Below are positions 57,388 through 64,000 of a stretch of DNA of 64,000 bases, piece after piece. The notes below the pieces were generated by a model, which was not told the DNA's origin, did not search any database, and saw only the letters and a program-made list of their open reading frames with translations. The stretch is taken from assembly GCA_016721305.1 (NCBI GenBank), contig JADKIH010000009.1:62001-126000 (forward strand). The letters are read 5' to 3'. How positions within the stretch are numbered: position 1 is the stretch's first letter; every line of letters begins with the position of its first letter. This stretch comes from Bacteroidota bacterium. GTDB taxonomy: Bacteria; Bacteroidota; Bacteroidia; AKYH767-A; 2013-40CM-41-45. Position numbers and translations under genes: made by a program.

Positions 57388-57645
57388 CACGGGGTGCGGG
57401 GTGCGGGTTGCGACAAGCTCAGCCAACGGGTTGCTCTTCTGCTCACTCAAACTGCAACTCAAACTCACACTAAAAACATAGTAAAAAAAAAAGCGGACCG
57501 TCCCCGATCCGCTTCTAAAATATATTCTATAGTCCGTAAGCTGCAAACTCTAATTACTAATTACTAATTTCTAATTTCTAATCACCCACCCCAAGTCAAC
57601 TTACTACTTACTACTTACTACTTACTACTCACTACTCACTACTTA
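57388..57645. repeat. Composite element: GGGGTGC array, centre with terminator, CTAATTA and ACTTACT arrays
   Basis: 57390-57412 carries GGGGTGC, GGGGTGC and GGGTTGC. The sequence CGACAAGCTCAGCCAACGGG (shared with 28742) and CTCACTCAAACTGCAACTCA (nearly shared with 24565) follow. A minus-strand terminator lies at 57483-57514. Then CTAATTA, CTAATTA, CTAATTT, CTAATTT and CTAATCA at 57550-57584, and AAGTCAACTTAC with seven ACTTACT-type units up to the stop codon of the coiled-coil gene (57639-57641). The 57245-57387 part before it has no recognisable feature beyond the hsp20 leader. Confidence 0.88.
57483..57514 (-). terminator. Terminator of the coiled-coil protein gene
   Basis: On the minus strand AAGCGGATC pairs with GGTCCGCTT (one mismatch) around GGGGAC and is followed by ten T. 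It lies 125 bp after the coiled-coil gene stop, inside the composite repeat element. Confidence 0.82.
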
Positions 57646-59758
57646 AACTGTTCCTTAAAATTCTTCAACTCCGCCATGAAAGTAGTTTCCGTCATCGCAT
57701 TATCATTCTTAAAGAAGAACACTCCACCCCAGTTGTAAACTACTTTCTGGAAGTTATAAGCGGTTCCGTCTTTTTTAACAACTGTTCGGTAAATAGTTCG
57801 ATTCGTTTCTTTAATAGTTTCTTCGGTTACGCCTTCTTTATAATCTGAATCGACAATCTTCGGCACCGGTGCACTTGACTTAGCACTTACCGTCGGCTTA
57901 TCATCCTTTTTCTGAGCTGCAGCAAGGGCTGCTTTCTTTGCTTCAATCTCAGCCATTGCTTTAGCCTTGCGCTCTTCATCAGCTTTAGCTGCTGCTGCAC
58001 GCGTAGCTGCATTTATGGAATCCTGACGATTCTTATCAGCCATTAACTTCGCCTGACGTTCTGCTTCTGCTCGATCGGCAGCTGCATGCTGAGCCTGGTA
58101 AATAGAATCTTGTTTAGCTTTATCTGCTGCTGCCTTTTTCTGACGATCAGCAATTTCTTTTTCAGCAGATGCTCGCTGAGCAGTTGCCAATGAATCCTGA
58201 CGGGCTTTTTCCTGATTATATTTTACGATACGGTCGGCTTCTTCTTTAGCACGAGCATCGGCATCTGCTTTGGATTTTGCTTCTGCATCCGCCTTTGCTT
58301 TCGCTTCTGCATCTGCTTTCGCCTTTTCAGAACGCGCACGTGCTAATTCATCCTGGAGTGCTTTTTCCTTCTTCTCGGCAAGTGCTTTTGTTCTGCTTCT
58401 TCTTTCGCCTTTGCTTCCGCAGCCTGTTTAGCTTTCGTAGCTGCTAACGCATCTGCTTCTGCTTTATCTTTTGCCTTTCTTTCATTCTCAGCTTTTAACT
58501 GTGCTTCCGCTTCCTGTCGAGCTTTTGCATCGGCAGCAGCTTTCTTCTGCATGGCTAAAGCATTATCAGTTGAGTCTTTCACAAATCTCTCACGCTCTTT
58601 TGCTTTTGATTCTGCTAATTTCGATGCTTCTTTTTCAGCACGTAATCGTGCTTCTTCCTGCTCTTTTGCTCTCTTCGCATCTGCTTCTGCTCTGGCTGCA
58701 GCTTCCGCATCGGCTTTTACCTTCTGACGAGCAGCAATATCGGCAGCATTAATTGAATCTTGTCGTGCCTTTTCTTTAGCCGTAGCAAGTGCATCGGCTT
58801 TCGCTTTAGCATCGGCATCGGCCTTCTCTTTTGCTATGGCATCGAGTCGTGCCTTTTCTGCCATTGCCTTATCGAGTGAATCTTTTCGGGCTTTATCTTT
58901 AAGTGCTGAGAGCTCTCTCAAGCGGTTTTGTTCCTGTTCAACGCGGGCCAGTGAATCTTGTCGTGCTTTTTCCCTAGCCTCTGCTTGTACTCTGAGTCGG
59001 TCTTGTGCTGCTGAAATACTGTCGGCCTTTGCCTTTTCGCGATCTGCTAACATCTTCGCAGCCGAAGCTGCAGCGCTTGCTTTAGAAATAGAATCTTGTC
59101 TTGCTTTTTCTCTTTCTGCGGCTAATCTATCCTGTTCTGCTCTCTTCGCCATCAACTCGGCTTCACGGGCTTTTACTTTTGCCAGCGAATCATTCCAGGC
59201 TTTGTTTAACGAATCTAATCGTGCTCGCTCTTGCTGACGATTTAACTCCTCAGCTGTCTTTCTCGCCTGATCCTGTTCGTTTAAAATTTGCTTACTATAA
59301 GTTTGATCGTATTCAAAGTCTTCGTAAGATGGGTTATATGAAAATTTTGCAACGGCTTTATTCATCGACCGATCCTGAGAAACACCGGCGATGTCGGCAA
59401 ACATATCGATGTTGAACTCTTTCTGATAAATGATATCGGTCTGATCGGCCGGAACTGTCGTATTAAACTCGAGTGTCTTGGTCACCAATCCGTCTTTCAG
59501 AAATTTGATGGTGTAATTTTTCTGCAAGGTCAGATTGAAGGTGAATCCTCCGTTATCTTTCGACACGGCCGACTGCTGCGGAATACCGGATGCATAATAC
59601 TGAATGCTGACTCCACTTTCAGGCTTGTTGTCTTTACGAATTTTGCCGGAAATCTGTACGTAACCCGTTTGTTGAGCAATGGCGGTAATCTGTGCCAATA
59701 CAAAACAGATTAAGACGACTGATTTGGAGAGTGTCTGGGAGAATCGAAAATTTAACAT
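57639..59758 (-). CDS. Large secreted alanine/lysine-rich coiled-coil protein with CarboxypepD-like N-domain (frameshifted)
   Basis: Signal peptide MLNFRFSQTLSKSVVLICFV to AIAQ, then a beta-sandwich (VQISGKIRKDNKPESGVSIQ; IKFLKDGLVTKTLEF) of the CarboxypepD type. About 450 residues of Ala/Lys/Glu/Asp/Arg-rich coiled coil follow, with the motif KARQDSI/L recurring many times, and then a conserved-looking C-terminal domain (GVTEETIKETNRTIYRTVVK; YNWGGVFFFKNDNAMTETT). The frame is lost at 58386-58389; one added A rejoins it (EQKALAEKKEKALQDELAR). Restored length about 706 residues. Family not recognised; location periplasm or outer membrane. The coiled coil could span part of the periplasm, but that is inference. 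Confidence 0.82.
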
Positions 59759-59895
59759 AGTGACTAAACGGAATTTTATTGATTGTATTCTCTCACCTTT
59801 TTCTGTGAGAATTAGAGATGCTAGAATTTGCAGGGCCCATTCTATGCAATCATCTTACCAAATACTATATTTTCTGTGAATTGTTACACTTTTAA

Positions 59896-60753
59896 TCAAT
59901 GGAAAATCTCATTTGCCATGACTAATGCCTCCTTATAGGCACTTTCATTCAGATTCAATCTTTCGAGCCCTCCGAAGTACCCAATCAGACTCTCTGTTGC
60001 CAGATTTCCGACAAGATCGTCATCTGCCATCGGACAGCCTCCGATGCCATTCAGGGCTGCGTCGAAGCGACGACAACCACTTTCAAAGGCAGCTCTGATC
60101 TTTTCTTCTCTGGTTTGCGGGAGCGAATGCAAATGGGCTCCAAATTCAACTTCCGGAATTGCAGGAATCAGTTTGGAGAAGAGGTATTTGATATTATCAG
60201 GGTTGGAAACGCCAATCGTGTCGGATAAAGCTATGGTACGAATCCCCATTGCGTCCATCTTTTTCACCCAATGAATTACAATTTCAGGCGACCATTCTTC
60301 ACCATATGGATTACCAAATCCCATCGAAATGTAGACGACGAGCTCTTTTCTGCTTCGGATGCATATTTCCTGAATTTCTTCCACACGGACTAAAGATTCC
60401 TCAATGGTAGAATTGGTATTGCGCCTCTGAAATTCCTGTGAAATTGAAAACGGAAAGCCCAGAAAGCTGATCTCATCAAAGGCTGCTGCTTCTTCAGCAC
60501 CGCGTACATTGGCAATAATCGACAAGAGCTTTGTTGATGTGCCGTCCAATCGAAGTCCTTCTAAAACCTCTCTTGTGTCGCGTAACTGTGGAATTGCTTT
60601 GGGCGAGACGAATGAACCAAAATCTAACGTGTCGAAACCAACTTCGAGCAATTTATTGAGGTAACTGACCTTAGTTTCTGTCGGGATGAATGTCGGCCAG
60701 CCTTGCATGGCATCACGCGGACATTCTATGAGCTTTATAGGGAATGATGTCAT
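59896..60753 (-). CDS. mvaB: Hydroxymethylglutaryl-CoA lyase family protein
   Basis: A 285-residue TIM-barrel enzyme that cleaves HMG-CoA to acetoacetate and acetyl-CoA in leucine breakdown. It shows the HMGL-like pattern: IECPRDAMQGWPTFIPTETK at the N-terminus, IALSDTIGVSNPDNIKYLF, GAHLHSLPQTREEKIRAAFE (metal-binding HxH) and the catalytic Cys motif GIGGCPMADDDLVGNLATE. Frame intact. It fits with a biotin carboxylase of the methylcrotonyl type at 39948, though the genes are not linked. It starts 2 bp after the DUF4920 gene. Confidence 0.9.
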   Translation of the reverse strand: MTSFPIKLIECPRDAMQGWPTFIPTETKVSYLNKLLEVGFDTLDFGSFVSPKAIPQLRDTREVLEGLRLDGTSTKLLSIIANVRGAEEAAAFDEISFLGFPFSISQEFQRRNTNSTIEESLVRVEEIQEICIRSRKELVVYISMGFGNPYGEEWSPEIVIHWVKKMDAMGIRTIALSDTIGVSNPDNIKYLFSKLIPAIPEVEFGAHLHSLPQTREEKIRAAFESGCRRFDAALNGIGGCPMADDDLVGNLATESLIGYFGGLERLNLNESAYKEALVMANEIFH

Positions 60754-60755
60754 GA

Positions 60756-61221
60756 TTAACGAATCACTACTCCTTTAGCTTCTATGATAAGTTTCACTTC
60801 GGGATTTACAATTGCAGCTACTTCCTCATCGCTTTGTCCTTCGTCCTTCGCATAATCTCTCAACTTCTCAACTGAGGTTGTATCATAGTGTGCCAAACCC
60901 TCTACCAAAGCTGTTTTTCCGGCAAGGTCTTTTGGAATTTTAAACGAATGATCTTTCATACGCACTAACAATTCCTGTCCATTACCCTGATCATATTTAA
61001 ACCAGCAGCCTTCGGCCTGACAAACCTGTTTAATCTGACCGCTTACTTTCATGTCTTTTGAAGTTTCAGCACCCATGGCAGCAACCAGCTCCGTAACCGG
61101 AACAGCAGCTGAGGTATCGATTGCTGCCCCAAATGAATGGTCGTTGCCGGAACCCGCATTATTACAGGCCTGGAGACCTAAAAAAAGCGCCGATGAGTGT
61201 GAAAACAGTTATTTTCTGCAT
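60756..61221 (-). CDS. DUF4920 lipoprotein (frameshifted at signal peptide)
   Basis: The mature part VTELVAAMGAETSKDMKVSG, QVCQAEGCWFKYDQGNGQEL and KDLAGKTALVEGLAHYDTTS is typical DUF4920, an OB-like fold of unknown function. A shorter version starting at 61076 would have no signal. The upstream ATG at 61221 gives MQKITVFTLIGAF; after removing one T from the T7 run at 61180-61186 it continues LGLQACNNAGSGNDHS, a clean lipobox. The restored lipoprotein has 154 residues. Probably co-transcribed with the HMG-CoA lyase gene downstream (2-bp gap). Confidence 0.85.
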
Positions 61222-61420
61222 AATTTTTCGTTTTTCGAGCAAACAAAACTACTAACAATCATTCGATTTTTACTGAAGGATTTGAAGAGCAATGTGCCCA
61301 TTTTTGGCCCAAAAAGGGTATTTTAAAATAATTAAAAGGAAGATTACGCTTTTCTGAGGTTGCAAAAGCTTTCAACGCCCGATTGTTGACTATTCGTTTG
61401 AAACATAATGGCCTGAATAA

Positions 61421-61450
61421 TTGGTTAAAAGGGAAAATAATTTATTTTTG
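61421..61450 (+). promoter_or_regulatory. Promoter of the YfgM-like TPR gene
   Basis: TTGG (61421-61424) and TATTTTTG (61443-61450) with an 18-bp spacer match the Bacteroidota -33/-7 pattern. The expected start leaves a leader of about 25 nt before the ATG at 61481. Confidence 0.62.
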
Positions 61451-61480
61451 CACCCTGTTTAAAAAATCACAGCAACTCAA

Positions 61481-62161
61481 ATGGCAGAAAATCAACAGGA
61501 TCAGGATATTAACGTAACGGAAGCGATCGATAAAACCGAACACTTTATCAATCAGAACAAAAAGAGCCTTGGAATCATCCTCGGGGCTTTGGTAGTTGCC
61601 GTTGGCGGTTACCTGTTTTACCAGAAAGTTTATGTGGCTGACAAGGAAAAAGCAGCTCAGGAAGTTCTATTTAAAGCAGAGAACTATTTCTTCACAGATT
61701 CATTGAAGCAAGCGATCAACGGCGACGGTAATACTCCTGGCCTTGAAGAAATCGCAAACGATTATAGCGTTAGCCAATCAGGCAATCTGGCGAAATACTA
61801 TCTCGGTATGGCTTATATGAAATCGAAAGATTACGAAAAAGCAATCGAGACATTGAAAAGCTACGATGCAAAAGATGAAATGACAGGCGCACTTGCTCTT
61901 GGAGCGATCGGTGATGCTTACATGGAAACTAAAAAAACTGACGAAGCAATTTCTTTTTACGAAAAAGCATCGAAGGAAAAAGCTAACGCCTTCACGTCAC
62001 CTATCATGATGATGAAGTTAGCTGTTGCACAAGAATCAAAAGGAAATTATCAGGCTGCGAAAGATGTCTATACAGAAATCAAAAAGTCGTATCCGAATTC
62101 AAACGAAGGCAAGGCTGCCGATAAGTACATCGCCCGCGCCGACGCTATGATGAACAAATAA
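61481..62161 (+). CDS. YfgM-like membrane-anchored TPR protein
   Basis: A 226-residue protein with a cytoplasmic N-terminus, one membrane helix (SLGIILGALVVAVGGYLFY, about residues 29-47) and an extracytoplasmic TPR region (LAKYYLGMAYMKSKDYEKAI; GALALGAIGDAYMETKKTDE; MKLAVAQESKGNYQAAKDVY). Architecture equals the TPR_21/YfgM family, where the E. coli protein works with periplasmic chaperones near the Sec translocon. That role here is inferred. A strong promoter and terminator flank it, so it is probably transcribed alone. Confidence 0.87.
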   Translation: MAENQQDQDINVTEAIDKTEHFINQNKKSLGIILGALVVAVGGYLFYQKVYVADKEKAAQEVLFKAENYFFTDSLKQAINGDGNTPGLEEIANDYSVSQSGNLAKYYLGMAYMKSKDYEKAIETLKSYDAKDEMTGALALGAIGDAYMETKKTDEAISFYEKASKEKANAFTSPIMMMKLAVAQESKGNYQAAKDVYTEIKKSYPNSNEGKAADKYIARADAMMNK

Positions 62162-62168
62162 AACTTCA

Positions 62169-62195
62169 AACCGGGCTTCCACCCGGTTTTTTTTT
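62169..62195 (+). terminator. Strong terminator immediately before ribH
   Basis: AACCGGG and CCCGGTT form a 7-bp GC-rich stem around a 6-base loop, followed by nine T. The T run ends 5 bp before the ribH ATG (62200), leaving almost no room for a separate ribH promoter downstream of it. Confidence 0.9.
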
Positions 62196-62199
62196 GCCC

Positions 62200-62682
62200 A
62201 TGTCTTCAGCTCAACACAACTTATCCGAAACAGGTCATCTCCCCGATGCATCACGTATGTCTTTTTCCGTGATCATTTCCGAATGGAATCCTGAAATTAC
62301 CGAAGCACTCTATCGTGGCTGCGTAGAAACGCTTATCGCTGCCGGCTGCACAAAAGAACACATCACCCGCCATGATGTGCCCGGCTCGTTTGAGCTTCCC
62401 CTTGGCGCTAAAATGGCTGTTGAGAACGACAAATCAGACGCTGTCATCTGCATTGGATGTGTGATCCAGGGCGAAACGCGTCACTTCGATTTTATCTGCG
62501 ACGCAGTGGCCAATGGAATCATGACGCTCGGACTCAATTCGGGCATTCCGGTAATTTTTGGAGTTCTCACTCCGCAAAACCAACAGCAAGCTATCGATCG
62601 TGCCGGTGGAAAACACGGCAACAAAGGAATCGAAGCTGCTGCGACGGCAGTGAAAATGGTAGAGCTCAGGAGGAAATTTTAA
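62200..62682 (+). CDS. ribH: 6,7-dimethyl-8-ribityllumazine synthase
   Basis: RibH condenses 5-amino-6-ribitylaminouracil with dihydroxybutanone phosphate in riboflavin synthesis, forming large icosahedral or pentameric shells. Visible motifs are VIISEWNPEITEALYRGC, the substrate loop VPGSFELPLGA, CIGCVIQGETRHFDFIC with the catalytic His, and VIFGVLTPQNQQQAIDRAGG. About 160 residues, intact. ATG 62200 is preferred over TTG 62194, which lies in the terminator tail. No other rib gene is nearby. Confidence 0.95.
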   Translation: MSSAQHNLSETGHLPDASRMSFSVIISEWNPEITEALYRGCVETLIAAGCTKEHITRHDVPGSFELPLGAKMAVENDKSDAVICIGCVIQGETRHFDFICDAVANGIMTLGLNSGIPVIFGVLTPQNQQQAIDRAGGKHGNKGIEAAATAVKMVELRRKF

Positions 62683-62683
62683 T

Positions 62684-62745
62684 TTAAAATTCAAAATTTT
62701 AATTTAAAATTCAAAATTTTAAATTTAGAATTCTGAATTTAAAAC
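62684..62745. repeat. AT-rich heptamer array after ribH
   Basis: AATTTAA, AATTCAA and AATTTTA units in 7-bp spacing, with a 21-22-bp block repeated twice (AATTTAAAATTCAAAATTTT). It overlaps the ribH stop codon region. Confidence 0.82.
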
Positions 62746-62792
62746 TGTACGGCTTCCACTTCATTAAACAATTGCTTAATTAAATTTTTTTG

Positions 62793-63066
62793 TGCGACCC
62801 CGATGGGGTCGGATCGATTTGCCATTTCACGGGCTACCAATATGCGACCCCGATGGGGTCGGATCGATTTGCAATTTCGCGGGCTACCAATATGCGACCC
62901 CGATGGGGTCGGATCGATTTGCAATTTCGCGGGATACCATTATGCAATCACAATGGGGTCGGATTGTTTCGCTATTTCGTCGGCTATCGTACTGCGACCC
63001 CAACGGGGTCGAATATTGGTAGAAGGAGAAATGCGCCCACCACAACCGACCCCAACGGGGTCGTAC
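62793..63066. repeat. 50-bp tandem repeat array with CGACCCCGATGGGGTCG palindrome
   Basis: Units begin at 62793, 62843, 62893, 62943 (diverged) and 62993 at exact 50-bp spacing, and a sixth palindrome is at about 63048-63064. The core CGACCCC-GAT-GGGGTCG (later CGACCCC-AAC-GGGGTCG) forms a 7-bp stem. Between cores lies GATCGATTTGCAATTTCGCG plus GGCTACCAATAT. The unit length is not a multiple of three and the unit has few stops, so open frames occur in all three forward frames; none is a gene. It resembles REP/BIME-type intergenic palindromes. Confidence 0.93.
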
Positions 63067-63104
63067 AATTGCCGTAGCATTAATCAATCACGTCCGGAAA
63101 AAGG

Positions 63105-63132
63105 ATTTTGAATTTTTAATTCAGAATTCTAC
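63105..63132. repeat. Short GAATTTT / GAATTCT array at the end of the T9SS gene
   Basis: Three to four AT-rich 7-bp-like units (GAATTTTTAATTCAGAATTC) lead into the stop codon (63129-63131) of the T9SS protein gene. It is weaker than the arrays at 8914 and 15304. Confidence 0.55.
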
Positions 63133-64000
63133 AATTGGAATGCTTTCGTAAACTCCTTACCATCGACATTCAAATGGAGGAATACGTACCATGAGCCAAA
63201 TGATATTGTGAAAGGGATATAGATTTAAACTGGTCTCCTGCGCTGTCTTGCGAATTGATTTCGTCGGCAGCCAATTTCCCTTCTTGTGAGTAAATGGCTA
63301 TATGAACATTCGCCGGCTTGCTTAGATTATATTTAACGAATAAATAATCTGAGGCAGGATTTGGAAAAAGCACCGGTTCAGAAACTATTGCCAAAGAGGT
63401 AACGGCTGTTGTATTCAGAGTGTCCTGATATTTAATTGACGTTACAATGCCTGTTCCACTTGTATTGATTTCCAATAAAGGAATTCCTGATCCTGCTCCC
63501 CAACCACTTATATTCGATAGTTGTTACCGGAGGAAGATTCAAGCCAAACCCAAGTGAATCGATGTACACACTGTCTTGTTCTATCACAGTTGCTTTTGTA
63601 CGGAGAACATTAAAAGTACCTAATGGAGTAGTTAAACTTCCCCATCCGTCTACTTCCGTGCTGCGTGTTCGGGCAATTGAATAGTAAAGGCCAAGTGTCG
63701 ATGTCAGATCAAGTGCATAACCGCTATTACCGGAATCAGTCTGACCAAATGTGAGTGGCAAATTATAAATTACATCTTGCGGGGAATAAGCAACAGGAAG
63801 CGGTGCTCCATTGACAATTGCTCCAAAACCTACTTGCTTAAAGGACGAAGTAGAATTGTAATAGAAATTCCAAACATCGCTTACGTTGACCGTTCCTACA
63901 GCGAAACTATTTCCATGGCTTGCCAGATTCGAACGATTCACATTAAAAGCAAAATCTACAAAGAACACCGACAACAACGAACCTGTCGAGGATTCATCGA
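63129..64000 (-). CDS. T9SS type A sorting domain protein, C-terminal part (two frameshifts, 5' end outside window)
   Basis: The last 80 residues form a type IX secretion C-terminal sorting domain: LFPNPASDYLFVKYNLSKPA, VHIAIYSQEGKLAADEIN, SLSQYHLAHGTY and, after restoring one T at about 63181, FLHLNVDGKEFTKAFQL. This directs export through the outer membrane and surface attachment or release. The upstream part (VGFGAIVNGAPLPVAYSPQD; GFGLNLPPVTTIEYKWLG) is a beta-rich domain of unknown function. A second frame change at 63497-63503 (one extra A) joins it to GAGSGIPLLEINTSGTG. The frame is open to the window end. Confidence 0.88.

Noticed and set aside
62793..63066. 50-bp spaced palindromes as a CRISPR array
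   Set aside because: The full 50-bp unit is repeated, including the part that would be the spacer, so there are no variable spacers.
62792..63111. Open frames across the 50-bp repeat in all three plus frames and on the minus strand
   Set aside because: They arise because the unit lacks stops and has a length not divisible by three. They encode the same peptide words in rotation and have no start or upstream signals.

Overview
The window is a gene-dense chromosomal segment of a Bacteroidota bacterium. The evidence is family content and signals: a type IX secretion C-terminal sorting domain at the right edge, a CarboxypepD-like plus TonB-dependent barrel protein, DUF5916, DUF4294, DUF4920 and DUF1573 proteins, Bacteroidota-type -7 boxes (TAnnTTTG) and almost no Shine-Dalgarno sequences. 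I cannot place it below phylum with confidence; a Chitinophagia, Saprospiria or Sphingobacteriia-like relative is plausible. Nothing looks like a phage, plasmid, integron, transposase or CRISPR locus, and I see no rRNA or tRNA gene.

Layout. 1-702: end of infC, then rpmI and rplT. 0.9-7.4 kb: TPR protein, recA, a subtilisin-like lipoprotein and a TonB-dependent receptor. 7.6-15.2 kb: rarA, tamB divergent from tsaD, and a lipoprotein. 15.3-18.8 kb: M13 peptidase and a beta-propeller protein. 19-24.5 kb: complete tripartite RND efflux operon. 24.7-29.2 kb: nhaA, methyltransferase, msrA, PepSY-like and TerB-like proteins. 29.4-37.6 kb: mutL, two rhomboid proteases, a membrane EEP-family enzyme, mtaB, lgt and an inositol-monophosphatase-family gene. 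37.6-44.9 kb (minus): VOC, GNAT, TonB C-terminal-type protein, DUF4294, biotin carboxylase, agmatinase-like protein, sucC and DinB. 45-52 kb: DUF5916 protein, mgtE, DUF1573 protein, Mpl-type ligase and a metallo-beta-lactamase-fold protein. 52-57.2 kb (minus): hsp20 and surE-two small membrane proteins-lpxB-comEC. 57.6-64 kb: a long coiled-coil protein, HMG-CoA lyase, DUF4920, a TPR protein, ribH, a palindromic 50-bp repeat array and a T9SS-secreted protein.

Links between genes: tsaD and mtaB act in successive steps on tRNA position 37 (t6A, then ms2t6A). recA, rarA, mutL and comEC cover DNA repair, fork maintenance and DNA uptake. lgt, lpxB and tamB serve the cell envelope. The biotin carboxylase, HMG-CoA lyase and sucC fit acyl-CoA and leucine catabolism feeding the TCA cycle.

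Two features dominate the window. First, nearly every long intergenic gap is built of tandem 7-bp repeats (AGTAAGT, GTTGCGG, GAATTAT, CAATCTT, AATTACC, TAGYCTG, AAAATCA units) or an 8-bp palindromic unit (ATTAGCTA). The arrays begin at or within a few bases of stop codons and often occur as left array, centre, right array. This is the most interesting unexplained structure here. Second, about 17 genes, including essential ones, carry frameshifts. Most are explained by one missing or extra base, often in a short homopolymer, and this looks like consensus sequencing error rather than gene decay. tamB instead carries an in-frame stop. I annotate these as intact genes with the lesion noted.
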